The translations under genes were made by a program, and so were the position numbers. From an uncultured Eisenbergiella sp. (GTDB lineage: Bacteria > Bacillota > Clostridia > Lachnospirales > Lachnospiraceae), in contig CARDPF010000059.1 of assembly GCA_948960675.1 (NCBI GenBank), positions 1 through 13,308 of the forward strand: a stretch of 13,308 nt of DNA, given 5' to 3'. Below are positions 6,278-13,308 of the stretch, piece after piece. How positions within the stretch are numbered: the stretch's first letter is position 1; the number at the start of each line of letters is the position of its first letter. The notes beneath the pieces were generated by a model that worked only from the letters and a program-made list of their open reading frames with translations, made no database searches and was not told the DNA's origin.

Positions 6278-7327
6278 TCACCCAATCTGATGGAAAATGA
6301 CGCAGTTTGGCTGATCCACAAAAAGTTCCTTCCCGTTCATGACAATCAGTCCCTTCTCCATATCCACGTGGAAAAAGGTCATCGTATTGGATTCATGGTT
6401 TAGCGAAACCAAATGGCGGTTGTCCGGAAACAGCGCCGCATCCTTGGGATATTCCCCGCTGATTGGCAGGCACAGCAGCTTATCCAAATGGCCGTCGGAC
6501 TGCTCGATCCGGTAAATCACCACGCTGTTGTCCCCCGCGTTGGAACTGACCAGATATTTAAAATCCTCCGAAAGGTTCAGGGCGCTGGCCGCCGTGCCGC
6601 TGGCATGGTAATCGTTCACTGTGGGAATCGTCTGGATCTTTTCAAAAAACGGATTGTCATGTTCTTCTTTATACGTATACACATCAATAATCTTTTTGAG
6701 TTCGTGGACAATGTAAAGGTATTTGCCCTCCCTGCTGAATTTGATATGGCTGGGCGCGGATTCCACCTCGCTCCTGATGACGTCGGCCAGTTTTAATTTC
6801 CCGCTCTCATGGTCCAGCCGGTACACCTTGGTGTGATCCAGTCCCATATCCGCCGCACACAGATACCGGTTGTCCCGCGTCATCTTCACACAGCTTACAT
6901 GTGGGCGGAAATTGCGTTCCGCGATACTTCCCAGCCCCCGGTGGAAAATCTCATCCGTAATCTCTCCCACGCTGCCGTCCTCCCGCAGGCGAAGCGCCGT
7001 GATCTTTCCGTCGTGCCAGCCCGCCACAAACAGGAAATGATCCTCATAATCCGTGGACAGATAATGCCCCCTCATGCCGTTGATACCCGCGCGGTTGATG
7101 GTCTTTAATCCGCCGTCCGGCAAAATCTCATAGGCCTCCACCCCCATATCCGTGATGGAATACAGCCACTTCCTGTTGTGGGAAATACTTAAATAGGAAG
7201 AGTTGGTGATCTCCACCCTATCCTTCAGCACAAATCTCCCGTTCTCCATATCCACATCATAAATACAAATACCATGATGGTCTCCCATCGTATAGGTAGA
7301 CACATAAGCCACATATTTTCCGCTCAT
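6278..7327 (-). CDS. Lactonase-family beta-propeller protein (6-phosphogluconolactonase-like)
   Basis: A 349-residue cytoplasmic protein, with no signal peptide or membrane segment, of the seven-bladed propeller lactonase family that includes E. coli Pgl (YbhE). Family members hydrolyse 6-phosphogluconolactone in the pentose phosphate pathway, but many close relatives have no proven substrate. It opens with the typical VAYVSTYT...HGICIYDVD strand pair and shows repeated blade patterns such as RPHVSCVKMTRDNRYLCAAD, PSHIKFSREGKYLYIVHE, LSEDFKYLVSSNAGDNSV and FPDNRHLVSLNHESNT. The ATG at 7327 is preferred over the one at 7348: it puts the family-typical N-terminus first and has GGGAGG twelve bases upstream, while the ATG at 7348 has no clear site. 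It is a single-gene unit with promoter (7365-7394) and terminator (6203-6235), divergent from the XRE-pot operon. The lactonase activity is inferred from family only. Confidence 0.85.
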   Translation of the reverse strand: MSGKYVAYVSTYTMGDHHGICIYDVDMENGRFVLKDRVEITNSSYLSISHNRKWLYSITDMGVEAYEILPDGGLKTINRAGINGMRGHYLSTDYEDHFLFVAGWHDGKITALRLREDGSVGEITDEIFHRGLGSIAERNFRPHVSCVKMTRDNRYLCAADMGLDHTKVYRLDHESGKLKLADVIRSEVESAPSHIKFSREGKYLYIVHELKKIIDVYTYKEEHDNPFFEKIQTIPTVNDYHASGTAASALNLSEDFKYLVSSNAGDNSVVIYRIEQSDGHLDKLLCLPISGEYPKDAALFPDNRHLVSLNHESNTMTFFHVDMEKGLIVMNGKELFVDQPNCVIFHQIG

Positions 7328-7364
7328 TTTTGCTTCCAACCTCCCCATACAGCCGATTTCTTTG

Positions 7365-7394
7365 ATTATAGCACAGACCCCCGTCTCTTGTTAA
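7365..7394 (-). promoter_or_regulatory. Promoter for the lactonase gene
   Basis: On the minus strand TTAACA (7394-7389), an 18-base spacer and TATAAT (7370-7365) preceded by TGC (extended -10). The predicted start near 7358 gives a leader of about 30 bases to the ATG at 7327. It lies divergently, about 30 bases from the XRE-pot promoter. Confidence 0.7.
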
Positions 7395-7424
7395 TCCCTT
7401 TTCCAAATTTTTTGCTTTACCCCA

Positions 7425-7452
7425 TTGACATCCGCCGAAAAAAAACTATAAT
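7425..7452 (+). promoter_or_regulatory. Consensus sigma-A promoter of the XRE-potABCD operon
   Basis: TTGACA (7425-7430), a 16-base spacer and TATAAT (7447-7452): both hexamers match the consensus exactly. The start point would be near 7459, giving a leader of about 90 bases before the regulator gene. A promoter this strong is expected to need repression, which fits the half-site cluster immediately downstream. Confidence 0.85.
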
Positions 7453-7466
7453 GATTATCAGTGTCT

Positions 7467-7493
7467 GTTTAGTTTTAGTAAACTTTTTGTTTA
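7467..7493 (+). promoter_or_regulatory. Candidate operator: three alternating GTTTA half-sites
   Basis: GTTTA (7467-7471), TAAAC (7479-7483) and GTTTA (7489-7493) form two overlapping inverted repeats that share the middle arm, with spacers of 7 and 5 bases. They sit about 8-35 bases after the predicted start point of the operon, where a bound repressor would block the polymerase. The first gene of the operon is an XRE regulator, so autoregulation is the simplest reading (inference). The tract is A+T-rich, so chance cannot be excluded. Confidence 0.45.
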
Positions 7494-7548
7494 AAATAAC
7501 TGTTTTTACGAACGCGCAGATAAAATCCGCAAAAAGAAGGATACCCAT

Positions 7549-8088
7549 ATGGAAATCGGAGCAAAATTAAAAGCATTGCGGGTGCAGAAAAACCTCACCC
7601 AGGAAGAACTGGCGGACCGGACGGAGCTCTCCAAAGGTTTCATATCCCAGCTGGAGCGGGACCTTACGTCCCCTTCCATCGCCACCCTGGTGGACATTCT
7701 GCAGGCGCTTGGCACCGACTTAAAAGATTTTTTCAATGAAGAACCGGAAGAGCAGGTGGTTTTCCACGACGGCGACTATTTTGAAAAGCTGGACGAGGAA
7801 TACAAGAACCGGACGGAATGGATTATCCCCAACGCCCAGAAAAACATCATGGAACCGATCCGGCTGACCTTAGAGCCGGGCGGCAGCACCTATCCGGACA
7901 TTCCCCATGAAGGGGAGGAATTTGGCTATGTGCTCTCCGGCAGCGTCACCATCCATATCGGGAAAAAGAGTCACCGGGCCAAAAAAGGGGAATCCTTTTA
8001 CTTTACCCCCAAATCCACCCATTATATCACGGCAAGCCCCAAAACGGGCGCCTGTCTCATCTGGGTTTCCAGCCCACCCAGCTTTTAA
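7549..8088 (+). CDS. XRE-family regulator with C-terminal cupin domain
   Basis: A 179-residue DNA-binding regulator: helix-turn-helix of the Cro/C1 type at residues 6-60 (NLTQEELADRTELSKGFISQLERD, written here in two parts: turn NLTQEELADRT, recognition helix LSKGFISQLERD) and a cupin beta-barrel at about 105-173, with HEGEEFGYVLSG (120-131) and PKSTHYI (154-160) as the two cupin motifs. This architecture is that of PuuR-like regulators; the cupin is thought to sense a small ligand. Because potABCD follows directly, polyamines are the likely signal (inference from context). The ATG at 7549 has AGAAGG eight bases upstream. It is the first gene of the operon, driven by the consensus promoter at 7425-7452, with candidate operator sites at 7467-7493. 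The gap of 120 bases to potA holds a hairpin. Confidence 0.92.
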   Translation: MEIGAKLKALRVQKNLTQEELADRTELSKGFISQLERDLTSPSIATLVDILQALGTDLKDFFNEEPEEQVVFHDGDYFEKLDEEYKNRTEWIIPNAQKNIMEPIRLTLEPGGSTYPDIPHEGEEFGYVLSGSVTIHIGKKSHRAKKGESFYFTPKSTHYITASPKTGACLIWVSSPPSF

Positions 8089-8119
8089 GTAACGGTTCGA
8101 GGCAGTCCCGACCTGTTAC
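8089..8119 (+). promoter_or_regulatory. Hairpin between the regulator gene and potA
   Basis: Directly after the regulator stop, GTAAC (8089-8093) pairs with GTTAC (8115-8119); G8094-T8114 (wobble) and G8095-C8113 add two pairs, then TCG (8097-8099) pairs with CGA (8109-8111). The 7-plus-3-bp stem is not followed by a strong T-run, so it does not look like a full terminator. It could lower or stabilise read-through into potA. The rest of the gap (8120-8208) holds no feature I can identify. Confidence 0.3.
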
Positions 8120-8208
8120 ATTTATTCCCGCAGGCGATGAGCCGACGGCTGCAAAAAAAGGGACTATTTCAGAAAGGACAGTGCCACACACTGCACAGGT
8201 TCATACAA

Positions 8209-9282
8209 ATGAGCGCCAGATTGATCGACTTACAGCATATCACCAAGAGATACAATGACAATACCGTGTTGGATGATATGAATCTCTATATCCGGGAAAA
8301 TGAATTTTTGACGCTTTTAGGCCCCAGCGGCTGCGGCAAAACCACTACCCTAAGGATTATCGGTGGTTTTGAAAAACCCGACGAGGGCATCGTCTGCTTC
8401 AACGGACAGGACATCACCTCCCTGCCGCCCAACAAGCGCAGGCTCAACACGGTTTTCCAAAAATATGCGCTTTTCCCACACATGACGATTGCGGAAAACA
8501 TCGCTTTTGGTCTAAAAATCAGCAAAAAGTCCAAAAGCTACATAGACGACAAAATCAAATATGCGTTAAAGCTGGTGAACTTAGACGGCTTTGGCGGCCG
8601 CATGCCCGATTCCTTAAGCGGCGGGCAGCAGCAGCGCATCGCCATCGCCAGGGCGATTGTCAACGAGCCCAAGCTTCTGCTTCTGGACGAACCCTTGGGC
8701 GCGCTGGATTTAAAGCTGCGCCAGGATATGCAGTACGAGTTGATCCGTTTAAAAAACGAGTTGGGCATTACCTTCATCTATGTCACCCACGACCAGGAAG
8801 AGGCGCTTACCATGTCCGATACCATTGTGGTCATGAACCAGGGCTATATCCAGCAAATCGGGACCCCTGAAAAAATCTATAACGAACCGGAAAACGCCTT
8901 TGTGGCGGATTTCATCGGGGATTCCAATATCATCGCCTCCACCATGATACAAGACGAGCTGGTGGAAATTTTAGGCGCGCGCTTTGTCTGCGTGGACAAA
9001 GGCTTCGGCATCCAAAAGCCGGTGGACGTCGTCATCCGCCCGGAGGATGTGGATCTGGTCAACCCGGAGGAGGGCGCTCTGGAGGGCGTGGTGACACACC
9101 TGATCTTTAAGGGCGTCCACTATGAAATGGAAGTCACCGCAAACGGTTTTGAATGGCTGGTACACTCTACCGACATGTTCCCTGTGGGAACCAGGGTCGG
9201 TATCCGGGTGGATCCTTTTGACATCCAGATCATGAACAAACCGGCTTCGGAAGATGAGGAGGCTGTCACCATTGATGCATAA
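8209..9282 (+). CDS. potA: Spermidine/putrescine ABC transporter, ATP-binding protein
   Basis: PotA hydrolyses ATP on the inner face of the membrane to power polyamine import through PotB and PotC. The 357-residue protein carries every ABC motif: Walker [10 protein letters not shown] (38-46), Q-loop [11 protein letters not shown] (Gln84), signature LSGGQQQR (136-143), Walker B LLLLDEP (156-162), H-loop THDQEEA (His194), and a C-terminal TOBE-type regulatory domain from about 275 on. Start choice: the ATG at 8209 gives [15 protein letters not shown], the usual PotA beginning; the frame stays open back to an ATG at 8137, but those extra 24 residues do not resemble the family and have no good binding site. 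Even the ATG at 8209 has only a weak site (CAGG about nine bases upstream). The stop overlaps the potB start by eight bases. Homologous ATPases serve other substrates, but the pot gene set settles it. Confidence 0.95.
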   Translation: MSARLIDLQHITKRYNDNTVLDDMNLYIRENEFLTLLGPSGCGKTTTLRIIGGFEKPDEGIVCFNGQDITSLPPNKRRLNTVFQKYALFPHMTIAENIAFGLKISKKSKSYIDDKIKYALKLVNLDGFGGRMPDSLSGGQQQRIAIARAIVNEPKLLLLDEPLGALDLKLRQDMQYELIRLKNELGITFIYVTHDQEEALTMSDTIVVMNQGYIQQIGTPEKIYNEPENAFVADFIGDSNIIASTMIQDELVEILGARFVCVDKGFGIQKPVDVVIRPEDVDLVNPEEGALEGVVTHLIFKGVHYEMEVTANGFEWLVHSTDMFPVGTRVGIRVDPFDIQIMNKPASEDEEAVTIDA

Positions 9283-10135
9283 AACAGTCAGGAAAAAAAC
9301 GGAACCCCCAAAAATTACATATTTTAACGGACGGCTACTGACCGCACCTTACCTTTTTTGGTCGGTGGCTTTCATCATCATCCCGCTGTGCATGATTTTT
9401 TACTACGGGCTTACGGACCAGGACATGGCGTTCACACTCCAAAACATCACTTCCATCGCCACGCCGGAGCATGCCAAAGCCCTTTGGCTTTCCATCGCCC
9501 TGTCCTTAGTCAGTACTGCCATCTGCCTTGTTCTGGCCTATCCGCTGGCCCTGATTTTGGCGCGCAAAAATGTCAGCCAGCACAGCTTTATCGTATTGAT
9601 TTTCATTCTTCCCATGTGGATGAATTTTCTGCTGCGCACCCTCGCATGGCAGACACTGCTGGAAAAAACAGGGGTCATCAATTCGGTGCTGCAGTTTTTG
9701 CACCTGCCGGCCCTAAACATTATCAATACGCCCGGGGCAATCATTCTGGGTATGGTTTACAATTTCCTGCCCTTTATGGTACTGCCTCTTTACAATTCCC
9801 TCACTAAGATTGACCCAAACGTGATCAATGCGGCATACGACCTGGGTGCCAACGCCATGCAGACCTTTTTGCGGGTTATTTTCCCGCTCAGCATTCCCGG
9901 CGTCATCAGCGGCATCACAATGGTATTTGTGCCCGCGCTGACCACCTTTGTCATCAGTAACCTTTTAGGCGGCAGCAAAATCCTTCTCATCGGCAACGTC
10001 ATTGAGCAGGAATTCACACAGGCCAGCAACTGGCACTTGGGCAGTGGGCTTTCCATCGTATTGATGGCTTTCATCATCCTGAACATGGTACTGACCGCAG
10101 TTTTTGACAAAAACGGGGAGGGAACCGCATTATGA
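9275..10135 (+). CDS. potB: Spermidine/putrescine ABC transporter, permease PotB
   Basis: PotB is one of two membrane subunits that form the polyamine channel. The 286-residue protein has about six hydrophobic segments (near 24-44, 72-96, 104-121, 155-175, 203-225, 258-277) and the cytoplasmic EAA loop [13 protein letters not shown]...FPLSIPGV (186-210), which docks on PotA. The ATG at 9275 is used: it overlaps the potA stop by eight bases and has AGGAGG (9257-9262) upstream, though twelve bases away. An in-frame ATG at 9254 would add seven residues and lies over that site. The stop overlaps potC as ATGA, so the two permeases are probably made in equal amounts by coupled translation. Confidence 0.94.
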   Translation: MHKTVRKKTEPPKITYFNGRLLTAPYLFWSVAFIIIPLCMIFYYGLTDQDMAFTLQNITSIATPEHAKALWLSIALSLVSTAICLVLAYPLALILARKNVSQHSFIVLIFILPMWMNFLLRTLAWQTLLEKTGVINSVLQFLHLPALNIINTPGAIILGMVYNFLPFMVLPLYNSLTKIDPNVINAAYDLGANAMQTFLRVIFPLSIPGVISGITMVFVPALTTFVISNLLGGSKILLIGNVIEQEFTQASNWHLGSGLSIVLMAFIILNMVLTAVFDKNGEGTAL

Positions 10136-10908
10136 TACAAAAATATGCGAAAAAATTTTATATCGCCCTGATTTTTATTTTTATGTACGCCCCCATTGCC
10201 ACGCTGATTGTACTTTCCTTTAATGCCAGCAAAACGCGCGCAAAATGGGGGGGATTTACCCTACAGTGGTATGGACGCCTGTTTTCCAACCGGGATATCA
10301 TGCAGGCGCTGTCCAATACGCTGCTGATCGCCCTGCTCTCCGCCGTCATCGCCACGCTGATCGGTACGGTCGCCACCCTGTCCATTCAGGGCATGAAACG
10401 CAGACACCGCGCCATTTTCATGGGCATCACCAACATTCCCATGCTGAATGCGGAAATCGTCACCGGCATTTCCCTGATGCTGCTGTTTCTGACCATACGC
10501 GCAAGGTTCGGATTTTATACAATCCTGCTCTCCCATATCACGTTCAATATTCCCTACGTGATTTTGAGCGTTATGCCGCGCACAAAACAGCTCAATCCCA
10601 GCGTCTACGAGGCCGCCCTGGATCTTGGGGCTTCCCGGGCGCAGGCATTTTTCAAGGTGGTTTTTCCGGATCTTTTGCCGGGTATTCTTTCCGGGTTTTT
10701 GATGGCGTTTACAATGTCGCTGGACGACTTCATCATCACCCACTTCACCAAAGGGCCTGGCATAGACACGCTGTCCACCAAAATTTACACGGAGGTCAAA
10801 AAGGGGATTAAGCCGGAAATGTACGCCCTGTCCACGCTGATCTTTCTATCCGTGCTGATCCTGCTCATCCTTGTCAACTATCGGCCCAAAGCAAACGAAC
10901 ATGCCTGA
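10132..10908 (+). CDS. potC: Spermidine/putrescine ABC transporter, permease PotC
   Basis: PotC is the second membrane subunit of the polyamine importer. The 258-residue protein has about six hydrophobic segments (near 10-30, 62-84, 97-121, 128-146, 178-198, 233-251) and the EAA loop EAALDLGASRAQAFF...FPDLLPGI (160-185), followed by the typical PotC run MAFTMSLDDFIITHFT (191-206). The start ATG at 10132 overlaps the potB stop by four bases (ATGA) and has GGAGGG (10117-10122) nine bases upstream. Length and layout match the family. It is separated from potD by 72 bases containing a hairpin, which may set the ratio of channel to binding protein. Confidence 0.95.
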   Translation: MIQKYAKKFYIALIFIFMYAPIATLIVLSFNASKTRAKWGGFTLQWYGRLFSNRDIMQALSNTLLIALLSAVIATLIGTVATLSIQGMKRRHRAIFMGITNIPMLNAEIVTGISLMLLFLTIRARFGFYTILLSHITFNIPYVILSVMPRTKQLNPSVYEAALDLGASRAQAFFKVVFPDLLPGILSGFLMAFTMSLDDFIITHFTKGPGIDTLSTKIYTEVKKGIKPEMYALSTLIFLSVLILLILVNYRPKANEHA

Positions 10909-10915
10909 CATTTAT

Positions 10916-10944
10916 AGCTTGTGCCCGTGCGGCGTCCGCAAGCT
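10916..10944 (+). promoter_or_regulatory. Hairpin between potC and potD
   Basis: AGCTTG (10916-10921) pairs with CAAGCT (10939-10944). As an alternative or inner fold, TGCGG (10928-10932) pairs with CCGCA (10936-10940) around the loop CGT. There is no T-run behind it, so it is not an intrinsic terminator. Intercistronic stems before binding-protein genes often protect the downstream message and raise binding-protein yield; that role here is inference. No promoter was found in the gap. Confidence 0.4.
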
Positions 10945-10980
10945 TTACCCATTCCAATGCCGCACAGAAACGAGGAAAAC

Positions 10981-12060
10981 ATGAAAAGGAAACAACTCCA
11001 AAAAGCATTGTCCATCCCGGTAATCGGCCTGCTGGCCTCCTTATCCCTGACAGCCTGTGGCAGCCCATCCTCTTTTGGGGCAAACGGTGAGGTAATCGTA
11101 TATAACTGGGGGGAATACATTGATCCGGAGACTATCACCCAGTTCGAGGAGGAAACCGGTATCAAGGTCGTATACGACGAATTTGAAACCAACGAAATCA
11201 TGTACCCCAAGGTGGAAGCCGGCGCTTCCAAATATGACGTCATCTGCCCCTCCGACTATATGATCCAAAAAATGATCGACAACGACCTTTTAGCCGAACT
11301 GGATTTTGACAAAATCCCCAACGCAAAAGCAAATATCGGCCAGCAGTACTGGGAACAATCCAAGGGCTTCGATGCGGAAAATAAATATTCCGTTCCCTAC
11401 TGTTGGGGAACGGTGGGCATCCTTTATAACAAGACCATGGTAGATACCCCCGTGGACAGCTGGTCCATCCTCTGGGACGAAGCCTATAAAGACAACATCC
11501 TCATGCAGGACTCTGTCCGGGACGCTTTTATGGTCGCCCTCAAATTAAACGGCGCTTCCATGAACAGCACCGATCCCAATGAACTGACCGCCGCAAGGGA
11601 TCTGCTCATTGCCCAAAAGCCTTTGGTACAGGCTTATGTCATTGATCAGGTACGTGACAAAATGATCGGCGGTGAGGCTGCCCTCGGCGTAATCTACTCC
11701 GGGGAAGCCATCTATACCCAACGGGAGAACCCGGATCTGGAATATGTCATCCCCAAAGAAGGAACCAATGTCTGGATTGACTCCTGGGTCATTCCCAAAA
11801 ATGCACCGAATCCGGAAAATGCGGAAAAATTCATAGATTTTATGTGCCGCCCCGATATCGCGGTCAAAAATTTTTCCTATATCACCTATTCCACCCCAAA
11901 CGACGGGGCCCGGGAATTGATTGAAGATGAAGATATCCGCAATTCCGGCATTGCCTTTCCGGATCTCTCCCTGTATAATAATCTTGAAACTTATTCTTAT
12001 CTCGGGGAAGAGGGGGATGCCCTCTATAACGATATGTGGAAAGAAGTAAAATCAAACTGA
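10981..12060 (+). CDS. potD: Spermidine/putrescine-binding lipoprotein
   Basis: PotD captures polyamines outside the membrane and delivers them to PotBC. The 359-residue protein starts with a lipoprotein signal (basic MKRKQLQK, a hydrophobic core, then the lipobox LTAC with Cys26), so it would be anchored to the outer face of the membrane, as expected for a Gram-positive. The mature part follows the PotD/PotF family: VIVYNWGEYIDPE, a YDVICPSDYM segment, PYCWGTVGILYN and WIDSWVIPKNAPNPE, ending with a long helix. The ATG at 10981 has GAGGA four bases upstream and gives a clean signal peptide; the frame is open to an ATG at 10921, but those 20 residues are proline/arginine-rich and overlap the hairpin. 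Ligand preference between spermidine and putrescine cannot be told from this reading. Confidence 0.95.
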   Translation: MKRKQLQKALSIPVIGLLASLSLTACGSPSSFGANGEVIVYNWGEYIDPETITQFEEETGIKVVYDEFETNEIMYPKVEAGASKYDVICPSDYMIQKMIDNDLLAELDFDKIPNAKANIGQQYWEQSKGFDAENKYSVPYCWGTVGILYNKTMVDTPVDSWSILWDEAYKDNILMQDSVRDAFMVALKLNGASMNSTDPNELTAARDLLIAQKPLVQAYVIDQVRDKMIGGEAALGVIYSGEAIYTQRENPDLEYVIPKEGTNVWIDSWVIPKNAPNPENAEKFIDFMCRPDIAVKNFSYITYSTPNDGARELIEDEDIRNSGIAFPDLSLYNNLETYSYLGEEGDALYNDMWKEVKSN

Positions 12061-12084
12061 TCTGACACAGGAAAGGAACCGTTT

Positions 12085-13107
12085 ATGTCTAAAGTCACTA
12101 TGCAGGATATCGCAGACGCATTGCACACGTCCAGGGTAACCGTCTGGAAGGCGTTCAATAACCGGGAAGGCGTCTCTGCAGAACTGCGCGACTTGATTCT
12201 CGAAAAAGCAAAGGAGCTGGGGTATGGCAAATTTTCCGCCTCCCCCATCCTTCCCCCCAGTCGGCGCAGGACTGTCTCCCTTGTGGTTTCCAGACCGGAA
12301 ACCTCTGTTTTCTGGATGAATATCGTCCATGAGATCGCCAAGGAACTCAACCAGAATAACACCGACTTAATCTATGCATACCTTCCCACCTCATATACGG
12401 ACGGGTATACGCTTCCCGACGCGCTGCGCGACGGAACCGCCTCCGGCTGTATTATTTTAAACGTATATGACCTACAGCTTACCCGTATGCTCAACGCCCT
12501 GAATATTCCGAAGATTTTTTTGGACACGGTTCCCTCCCTCCCCACCCAGGAAATCCGCGGGGATCTTTTTTTGCTGGAAGGGGAAGAAACTGTCCGCCGT
12601 CTGGTCTGCGACCTGATCAACCTTGGCTATTCCCGTTTCGGTTTTGTAGGCGATATCAATTATGCCAAGACGAACGCGTTCCGCTACCGGGGCTTTACCC
12701 AGGCGCTGAAAGAACACCATATGTCTGTGGATCCTTCCAGCTGTCTGCTGATCTCCCAGCGGGATATCCAGCATTATGAGGAGGATGTCTTTGCCTTTCT
12801 GGACAGTTTGGAAACAATGCCCGAAGTATTTATCTGTGTCAACGATTATGTGGCCCACGTAGTGGACACTTATCTGACGAACCGCAATATATCCGTCCCG
12901 GAGGACATCCTGATTGCCGGATATGACGGAACCGCCGAGCATCCCAGCCATTCCCATATGTCAGCCACCGTCCATGTGGATACCGCCGCTTTGGGAATCC
13001 GTCTGGCTAAACAGCTTCTTTTCAGGCTGGACAATCCCGGCGGCTGGCGGGAAGTTGTCTATGTGGTCTCGGATATCATTTATCCCTCCTCTTTTCCCAG
13101 AACCTAA
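12085..13107 (+). CDS. LacI-family transcriptional regulator
   Basis: A 340-residue regulator of full LacI/GalR length. The N-terminal helix-turn-helix (about 3-50) reads VTMQDIADALHTSRVTVWKAFN, in which VTMQDIADAL is the first helix and SRVTVWKAFN the recognition helix, followed by the hinge. Residues from ~60 to the end form a periplasmic-binding-protein-like sensor domain, with SRFGFVGDINY, VFICVNDYVAHVV and ILIAGYDGTAEHPS as the typical strand and turn segments. Family members usually sense a sugar or sugar phosphate, less often a nucleobase; the ligand is unknown. The ATG at 12085 is preceded by AAAGGA. It starts 24 bases after the potD stop with no terminator or promoter seen between, so it may be read with the pot operon, which is unusual for a family that normally sits with sugar genes. 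No LacI-type operator with a central CG was noticed in the window. Confidence 0.9.
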   Translation: MSKVTMQDIADALHTSRVTVWKAFNNREGVSAELRDLILEKAKELGYGKFSASPILPPSRRRTVSLVVSRPETSVFWMNIVHEIAKELNQNNTDLIYAYLPTSYTDGYTLPDALRDGTASGCIILNVYDLQLTRMLNALNIPKIFLDTVPSLPTQEIRGDLFLLEGEETVRRLVCDLINLGYSRFGFVGDINYAKTNAFRYRGFTQALKEHHMSVDPSSCLLISQRDIQHYEEDVFAFLDSLETMPEVFICVNDYVAHVVDTYLTNRNISVPEDILIAGYDGTAEHPSHSHMSATVHVDTAALGIRLAKQLLFRLDNPGGWREVVYVVSDIIYPSSFPRT

Positions 13108-13130
13108 AAAAGTGTGCGCTTTGCGCACAC
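13106..13130 (-). terminator. Terminator for transcripts arriving from the right
   Basis: GTGTGCGC (13112-13119) and GCGCACAC (13123-13130) form a perfect 8-bp stem with the loop TTT. On the minus strand it is followed by TTTTTT (13111-13106), the layout of an intrinsic terminator; on the plus strand no T-run follows. It overlaps the end of the LacI-family gene and suggests that a leftward gene lies beyond the right edge. Confidence 0.65.
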
Positions 13131-13131
13131 G

Positions 13132-13166
13132 CCGCGTCAGGCGCGGTTGCTGTCAGGCAACTTTTT
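13132..13166 (+). terminator. Double hairpin ending the plus-strand operon
   Basis: CCGCG (13132-13136) pairs with CGCGG (13142-13146), then GTTGC (13146-13150) pairs with GCAAC (13157-13161), followed by TTTTT (13162-13166). The two share base 13146 and carry the same loop core TCAGG. The second stem plus T-run is a plausible though short terminator for the LacI-family gene and the pot operon before it. Confidence 0.5.
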
Positions 13167-13257
13167 CTCTGCGCGCGAGTACGCATCATCGTTCTCCGCC
13201 TGCGTCGGACCGCCCCAGCGGCGATTCAGGAAATGCCCCGCATTCTCCCACAACAAA

Positions 13258-13303
13258 GAGGGTGTCGCAAAATCATCGATTAAGATGATTGAGCGATGCC
13301 CTC
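13258..13303. repeat. Long imperfect palindrome at the right edge
   Basis: GAGGGTGTCGC (13258-13268) pairs with GCGATGCCCTC (13293-13303) over 11 positions with two adjacent G-T wobbles, and inside it AATCATC (13271-13277) pairs perfectly with GATGATT (13284-13290) around GATTAA; the 2-by-2 mismatch between the stems is the only gap. No T-run follows. The outer arm GGGTGTCGCAAAA resembles, from memory, ends of some insertion sequences and MITEs. No transposase reading frame is present in the window. The stretch before it (13167-13257) holds nothing I can identify. Confidence 0.5.
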
Positions 13304-13308
13304 GCTCT

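Noticed and set aside
8137..8208. Upstream ATG of potA
   Set aside because: The extra 24 residues are unlike PotA N-termini and the ATG has no Shine-Dalgarno sequence.
10245..10811. 188-codon plus-strand frame inside potC
   Set aside because: Out-of-frame shadow rich in His/Arg/Gly with no hydrophobic pattern; potC has the EAA loop.
10921..10980. Upstream ATG of potD
   Set aside because: It would put a Pro/Arg-rich stretch ahead of the signal peptide and overlaps the intercistronic hairpin; the ATG at 10981 gives a normal lipoprotein signal.
1..13308. CRISPR arrays, tRNA or rRNA genes, transposase genes
   Set aside because: No regularly spaced repeats, cloverleaf or rRNA signatures, or transposase-like reading frames were seen on either strand.

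Overview
The window is about half G+C, densely coded, and looks like a chromosome segment from a Gram-positive Clostridia, most likely a Lachnospiraceae-type gut bacterium. Evidence for this is AGGAGG-like ribosome binding sites, near-consensus sigma-A promoters, a lipoprotein-type PotD, and the XRE/cupin-potABCD gene order. The family call is inference from style and content; no 16S or other marker is present.

Left part (1-3304): the first 70 bases hold the start of a minus-strand gene whose N-terminus looks like a membrane acyltransferase (family 3). It is divergent from aroC (chorismate synthase, plus strand). The 310-base gap between them holds two divergent promoter candidates, a run of three hairpins in the acyltransferase leader, and a hairpin flanked by 9-bp direct repeats in the aroC leader. 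aroC converges on glgB (glycogen branching enzyme, minus strand) with only 20 bases between the stops.

Middle (3305-7350): a minus-strand, visibly A+T-richer gene encodes an ~859-residue STAND (NB-ARC-like) NTPase with C-terminal TPR repeats and an N-terminal domain I do not recognise. A possible 28-codon ORF overlaps its start codon by ATGA. Upstream lies a lactonase-family beta-propeller gene with a clear Rho-independent terminator. The STAND gene is the most accessory-looking item and the best candidate for an undescribed (possibly anti-phage or signalling) function, but it stands alone and its role is not established here.

Right part (7350-13308): a consensus promoter (TTGACA, 16 bp, TATAAT) followed by three alternating GTTTA/TAAAC half-sites drives an XRE-cupin regulator and potA-potB-potC-potD, a complete spermidine/putrescine ABC importer. 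PotA is the ATPase, PotB and PotC the permeases, PotD the binding lipoprotein. The regulator probably senses polyamine level and controls its own operon. A LacI-family regulator follows potD by 24 bases with no visible terminator. The operon ends in a cluster of three hairpins with T-runs in both orientations. The last 50 bases are a long imperfect palindrome resembling a MITE or insertion-sequence end, cut close to the window edge.

No tRNA, rRNA, CRISPR array or transposase gene was found.
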